In this document: piece by piece, positions 60,680 to 64,000 of the stretch
How positions within the stretch are numbered: position 1 is the first letter of the stretch
How the letters are laid out: each line of letters begins with the position of its first letter
NCBI RefSeq assembly: GCF_008831285.2
Contig: NC_045143.1
Span: 6,085,503 to 6,149,502, forward strand
DNA from: Nymphaea colorata
Lineage: Eukaryota; Streptophyta; Magnoliopsida; Nymphaeales; Nymphaeaceae
Direction: 5' to 3'
DNA: 64,000 nt
The notes under the pieces: generated by a model
Database searches by the model: none
Told to the model about the DNA's origin: nothing
The model's input: only the letters and a program-made list of their open reading frames with translations
Position numbers and translations under genes: made by a program

Positions 60680-61091
60680 TCGCCGTCTTATGCTCTGTTT
60701 TCTCATTCTTCTCTGTTTCTTATTAGCTCTCTTTCATATTAACTCAGCTAGTCTCTGTTATTTGGCCTTTCTCTGCATTCTTCCATCTTTTATTTGCCTT
60801 TTCTTACAATTGTTTTATGGCAATGAACAAGAAACCAATACTAACAATCTTATCAACAACCCTTCCCTCTCATCATAAAATCTCTTACATAAATAAACTA
60901 GGACTTGCACTAATGAGGCATATAGCGCCTGCCAGATAAACTTATTCTGGTCATCCCTGAAGGCTAGCTATCGACCAACCCTCTGAAGAAGATGCAGCGG
61001 AAAACTAAGAAAACAATTTTCACAAAATACAGATGTCTTCAGGTAAACATGACCAGTCTATATAATCATCTGACGCTTCAACTTCATGACT
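60680..61091 (-). other. Conserved 3' flank of CYP706 gene C
   Basis: This is the uninterrupted version of the flank shared by the cluster, with CTCTGCATTCTTCCATC, TTTATGGCAATGAACAAG, AATAAACTAGGACTTGC and AAACTTATTCTGGTCATCC. Comparison with gene B places the copia insertion between GAGGCATA and the CTGCCAGATAAAC segment. Confidence 0.7.
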
Positions 61092-63637
61092 TCATACGTA
61101 CAGTTCTGGCTTGGGCAACCTTGGTTCAGGAACAGCAAGAAGCGGAACAGCCTTCTTCATCACAATGCCAAACTTCTCCGCGAGGTCGAGCTTCTCTCCC
61201 TCCTGCACACGCCAGTTGAAGGAATGTATCAGAGAAGCTAAGCAGAAGCCGACCATCCTCTCGGCCATGGCAATGCCGGCGCATATCCTCCTCCCCGACC
61301 CAAAGGGAAAATATCGGAAATCATTGCCGGTGAAATCCCAGTGGGTTTCTCTCAGAAACCTCTCGGGATCGAACTCCAAGGGATTATCCCAGCACGCAGG
61401 ATCTCTGTGAACCGCCCAGACATTGATGAAAACCCTTGTGCCCTTTGGGATGACGTAGTCGCCTACATTGCAGGAGGAGCTGGGGCAGTGAGGCACGAGC
61501 AGCGGCAGAACCGGGTGCAGGCGTAGCGTCTCTTTTACGACGGCCCTGAGATAGTGCAGCTTCGGCACGTCCGACTCCTCTACTATGCCGTCGATTCCGA
61601 CCACCTCCTCCAGTTCTCTCTGCGCTTTCTTCAGTATCTCTGGTTTCTGCAGCATTTCCGCCATTGCCCATTCCAGTGTATTGGATGTTGTGTCCGTTCC
61701 GCCTACCACCATGTCCTAGAAATACTTTTGTTCATGTCATATAGATATATATACAGGTGAAAATAACGCATGCAGTTTCTTGAAGCCCGTTTTTAAATTA
61801 AATGAATGCTAGCTTAGAAAGATTCAAATCGATTGACCATCGGTTGTGAATGAGAAAGCTGAAGATCCTTGACTTAGCAAATTCAGAAAATGAACGTAAG
61901 AGAAAAAAGTTAAAATTGAAAAGACGCATTTTCAAAATCTCATAAGCAGGAATAAAGAGTCACTCTTAAAAAGGTATTTGGTAACATGAATATTGTGTTC
62001 TATGAAGTGCTGTAAAGATCGGTTAATAAATACTTAAGAAGTGTTATATTAATCTATCTCCATTTTTATGATAGATTCATGAGATAGTTTCAAACTGTTC
62101 TATTTACCAAAATGCCCTAAATGTATTCCTCAACACATTCATAAAACAAGTATCCTTCTTATCACTACATTCACAGACCCCATTTTGAGTGGACCACTTC
62201 ACTACCCAATTGTGTCAAACCCCTTTGAGCTATGTGTTATGAAATAGACAATGACTCTTAATGTTCAACCATTTGAAGAAAAATTATTAATAGTGCATAT
62301 ATAATCTGTCTATTGGTATATAAATTTATTGGCAAGTTCGGCGGAAGTTGTCTCCGTCTTATATGTAAATTTGGTTAGAACTGAGACTGTTCTTACAAAT
62401 TCAGCCGCAAGTCCAAGATTGATCTCAAATATGATCGGAAAGCTAGATATCTATGGTACTCATGATCAGGTTGAACAAACGCTAGATCCAAACCTGCTTG
62501 TCCCACGTTTTAAGTGATAGCTAAGGAATCCAAGCAAAACAGACTTACTAGGAACTTAGTAGCGATTTCTCCCTTTCCGCTGCTTATATTTTTCCCTCAA
62601 TGTTGATCTTTCTTTAGGCGAACAAAACGCTAGAGAAACCAAATTCTAAAAGAATTGTTAAATAAAGAGATCGGAGAGAGGAGAAGACAATGGAGTGCAC
62701 GTACCATCAGTAATGCCTTCACTTGGTTCATGGTGAGCGGCGTCTTCTCATCCTCTTGCTCCTTCACTCTGAGAAGATAACCCAAGAAATCACTCCCTTT
62801 ATCCACCATCTTATATCTCCTCTCTATCATGGAGTTGATCATGTCATGAAAGTAAGGAAGAACCTTGTCTGCATCTCTATTCACACCTTGAAGGTCAAGT
62901 GGCGCCAACGCCGGAAACGCATCCCCCAAGTTAGGCCTCCCCAGAAGCTCCGTCAGCTCACCGACCAAACTCCTGAAACGAGCGCCGAGCTTCCTCCTCT
63001 CCTCCCCTTCCTCACCCGTCGCTCCCCACATCATACTCGTTATGGTCCCGACAATGGCCACGAACACGTGCTCGCCTATATTCACCGGCTCGCCGGACTT
63101 TTTATAGATGTCGGCCACGATCTGCCGGACCTCCCACCGGCGCAGGTGGTAAAGCGAGTCCAGGACCGTGGAGCCGAGCATCTCCCGGACGCAGATCCGC
63201 CTTAGCATGCGCCAGGTTGGCCCATCGGAAGTCCAGACAATGTTCACACCGCCGTAGGTTATGCGCGGGGCGATGGCAGGAGGGTCTCTATTGGCGAAGA
63301 TCCTGTCGTGCTCCCTCAGCACCTGCTCGGCCAGGGAAGGCGAGCTGACGACCACGGCGAGCTTGGTGCCGAGGTAGACCCTGAGGATGGGGCCGTAGCG
63401 GCAAGCGAGGTCGGTGAAATGTTCGTGGAGGTTGGGCTTCAGCGAAAGGAGGTTGCCGACGAAGGGCCAGCCCGGCGGCCCTGGAGGGAGGCGGGCGGAC
63501 CTTCTGGAAAGGAGCAGCCATGGGAGGAGGAGCAGGAGAAACGAGATGGCTAGAGTAAGGACGTTTCGCGCTACCGCATCTCGGTCGTTGCTGGTGCGCC
63601 ACCACCACGACCACAGCCCCTCGTCGAGTGCCGCCAT
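61092..63637 (-). CDS. Cytochrome P450, CYP706-type, gene C, 518 aa
   Basis: Exon 1 is 63637-62705 and exon 2 is 61715-61092, with a 989-bp phase-0 intron. The donor is GTACGT; the acceptor is TAG. Motifs are complete: hinge LPPGPPGWP, GGTDTT (316-321), ETLR (373-376), FDPERF and FGSGRRICAG with Cys456. The middle of exon 1 (about residues 150-270) is nearly identical to gene A, with a run of about 185 identical nucleotides (62891-63076 versus 46512-46697). The anchor (DAVARNVLTLAISF) differs from A and B. The exon-2-proximal intron resembles that of B and includes the same short element near 61976. The gene is likely functional; its substrate is unknown. Confidence 0.92.
61976..62115. repeat. 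TTTGGTAAC-type MITE in the intron of gene C
   Basis: AGGTATTTGGTAACATGAAT at the left and TTTACCAAAATGCCCTAAA at the right are inverted complements. The left half also lies at 57626 in gene B, so the element predates the B/C duplication. Confidence 0.5.
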
Positions 63638-64000
63638 TACTTTCTTGCTCCTCTTCCTCGGACCTCTTTACATGAAAAAAAACTTGACAGCACTTTTTTT
63701 TTTTTATTCGAAAAAGCTTGTAGTGAGTGCTGTTTAGTATTTAAAAAGTGACCAATAATTGGTTAGATCAACAGTTCACGGACACGTCTCTTATGAATTA
63801 AAAATATTAAATACACCTGGTTTCGTCCAGCAAGCAGGTTGAAAAAAACTTGGGCAAAATAAAAAGCATTGCATGACTTATGAAACTCATTGAATAGGCG
63901 CTCAACTTTTGAAAACAGCTTATACAAGACTGCCTACTAAAAGAAAAGATCAATTTTTGATACAAAATGATAAAAATGCTATTCACTAACAACTATTTCT
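63638..64000. other. Upstream region of gene C
   Basis: AT-rich sequence with a poly(T) tract near 63692. TTTAAAAAGTG on the plus strand near 63740 is the best TATA-like site on either strand. Nothing else was recognised before the window ends. Confidence 0.4.

Overview
This is nuclear DNA of a flowering plant. The genes carry plant-type introns with GT..AG borders. The protein families are plant ones: vacuolar processing enzyme, jacalin-related lectin, a GNOM-class ARF-GEF and CYP706-type cytochromes P450. The AT-rich spacers are full of short inverted-repeat elements, SINE-like copies, LTR retroelement remains and long (AT)n runs. The lineage cannot be fixed from the sequence alone.

Layout. 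1-6.8 kb is repeat-rich spacer. 6.88-10.76 kb (minus) is a complete nine-exon vacuolar processing enzyme (legumain) gene of 490 aa. 10.9-28.2 kb is a gene-poor block. It holds a TRIM-like element, a diverged segmental duplication (about 15.7-18.0 and 18.8-21.1 kb), SINE-like copies, a possible LINE relic, and a chimeric patch at 21.1-21.4 kb in which the start of a VPE gene lies beside a fragment of an unidentified gene. 28.37-30.06 kb (plus) is a single-domain jacalin-related lectin of 197 aa whose first coding exon is only the ATG. 31.6-36.06 kb (plus) is a two-exon GNOM-like ARF guanine-nucleotide exchange factor of 1396 aa. 37.55-41.34 kb (plus) is a seven-exon gene, assembled here by intron phase, for a small four-span membrane protein of 173 aa with unknown function.

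41.6-63.6 kb is a tandem CYP706-type P450 cluster, all on the minus strand: pseudogene, intact gene A (44540-47268), pseudogene fragment, intact gene B (56745-60035), intact gene C (61092-63637). All three intact genes have a 933-nt first exon, a phase-0 intron and a 624-nt second exon (518 aa). The copies share several hundred bases of 3' flank, so the duplicated unit was larger than the coding region. A decayed Ty1/copia retrotransposon (51.9-56.6 kb) sits in the 3' flank of gene B. Gene A is a mosaic: its N-terminus resembles B, its middle and C-terminus resemble C.

The genes do not form a pathway, except that the P450 array probably encodes a group of related endoplasmic-reticulum monooxygenases of specialised metabolism. 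I found no clearly new biological system. The most notable items are the mosaic P450 array, the chimeric VPE-start patch, and families of short inverted-repeat elements that also lie inside gene introns.
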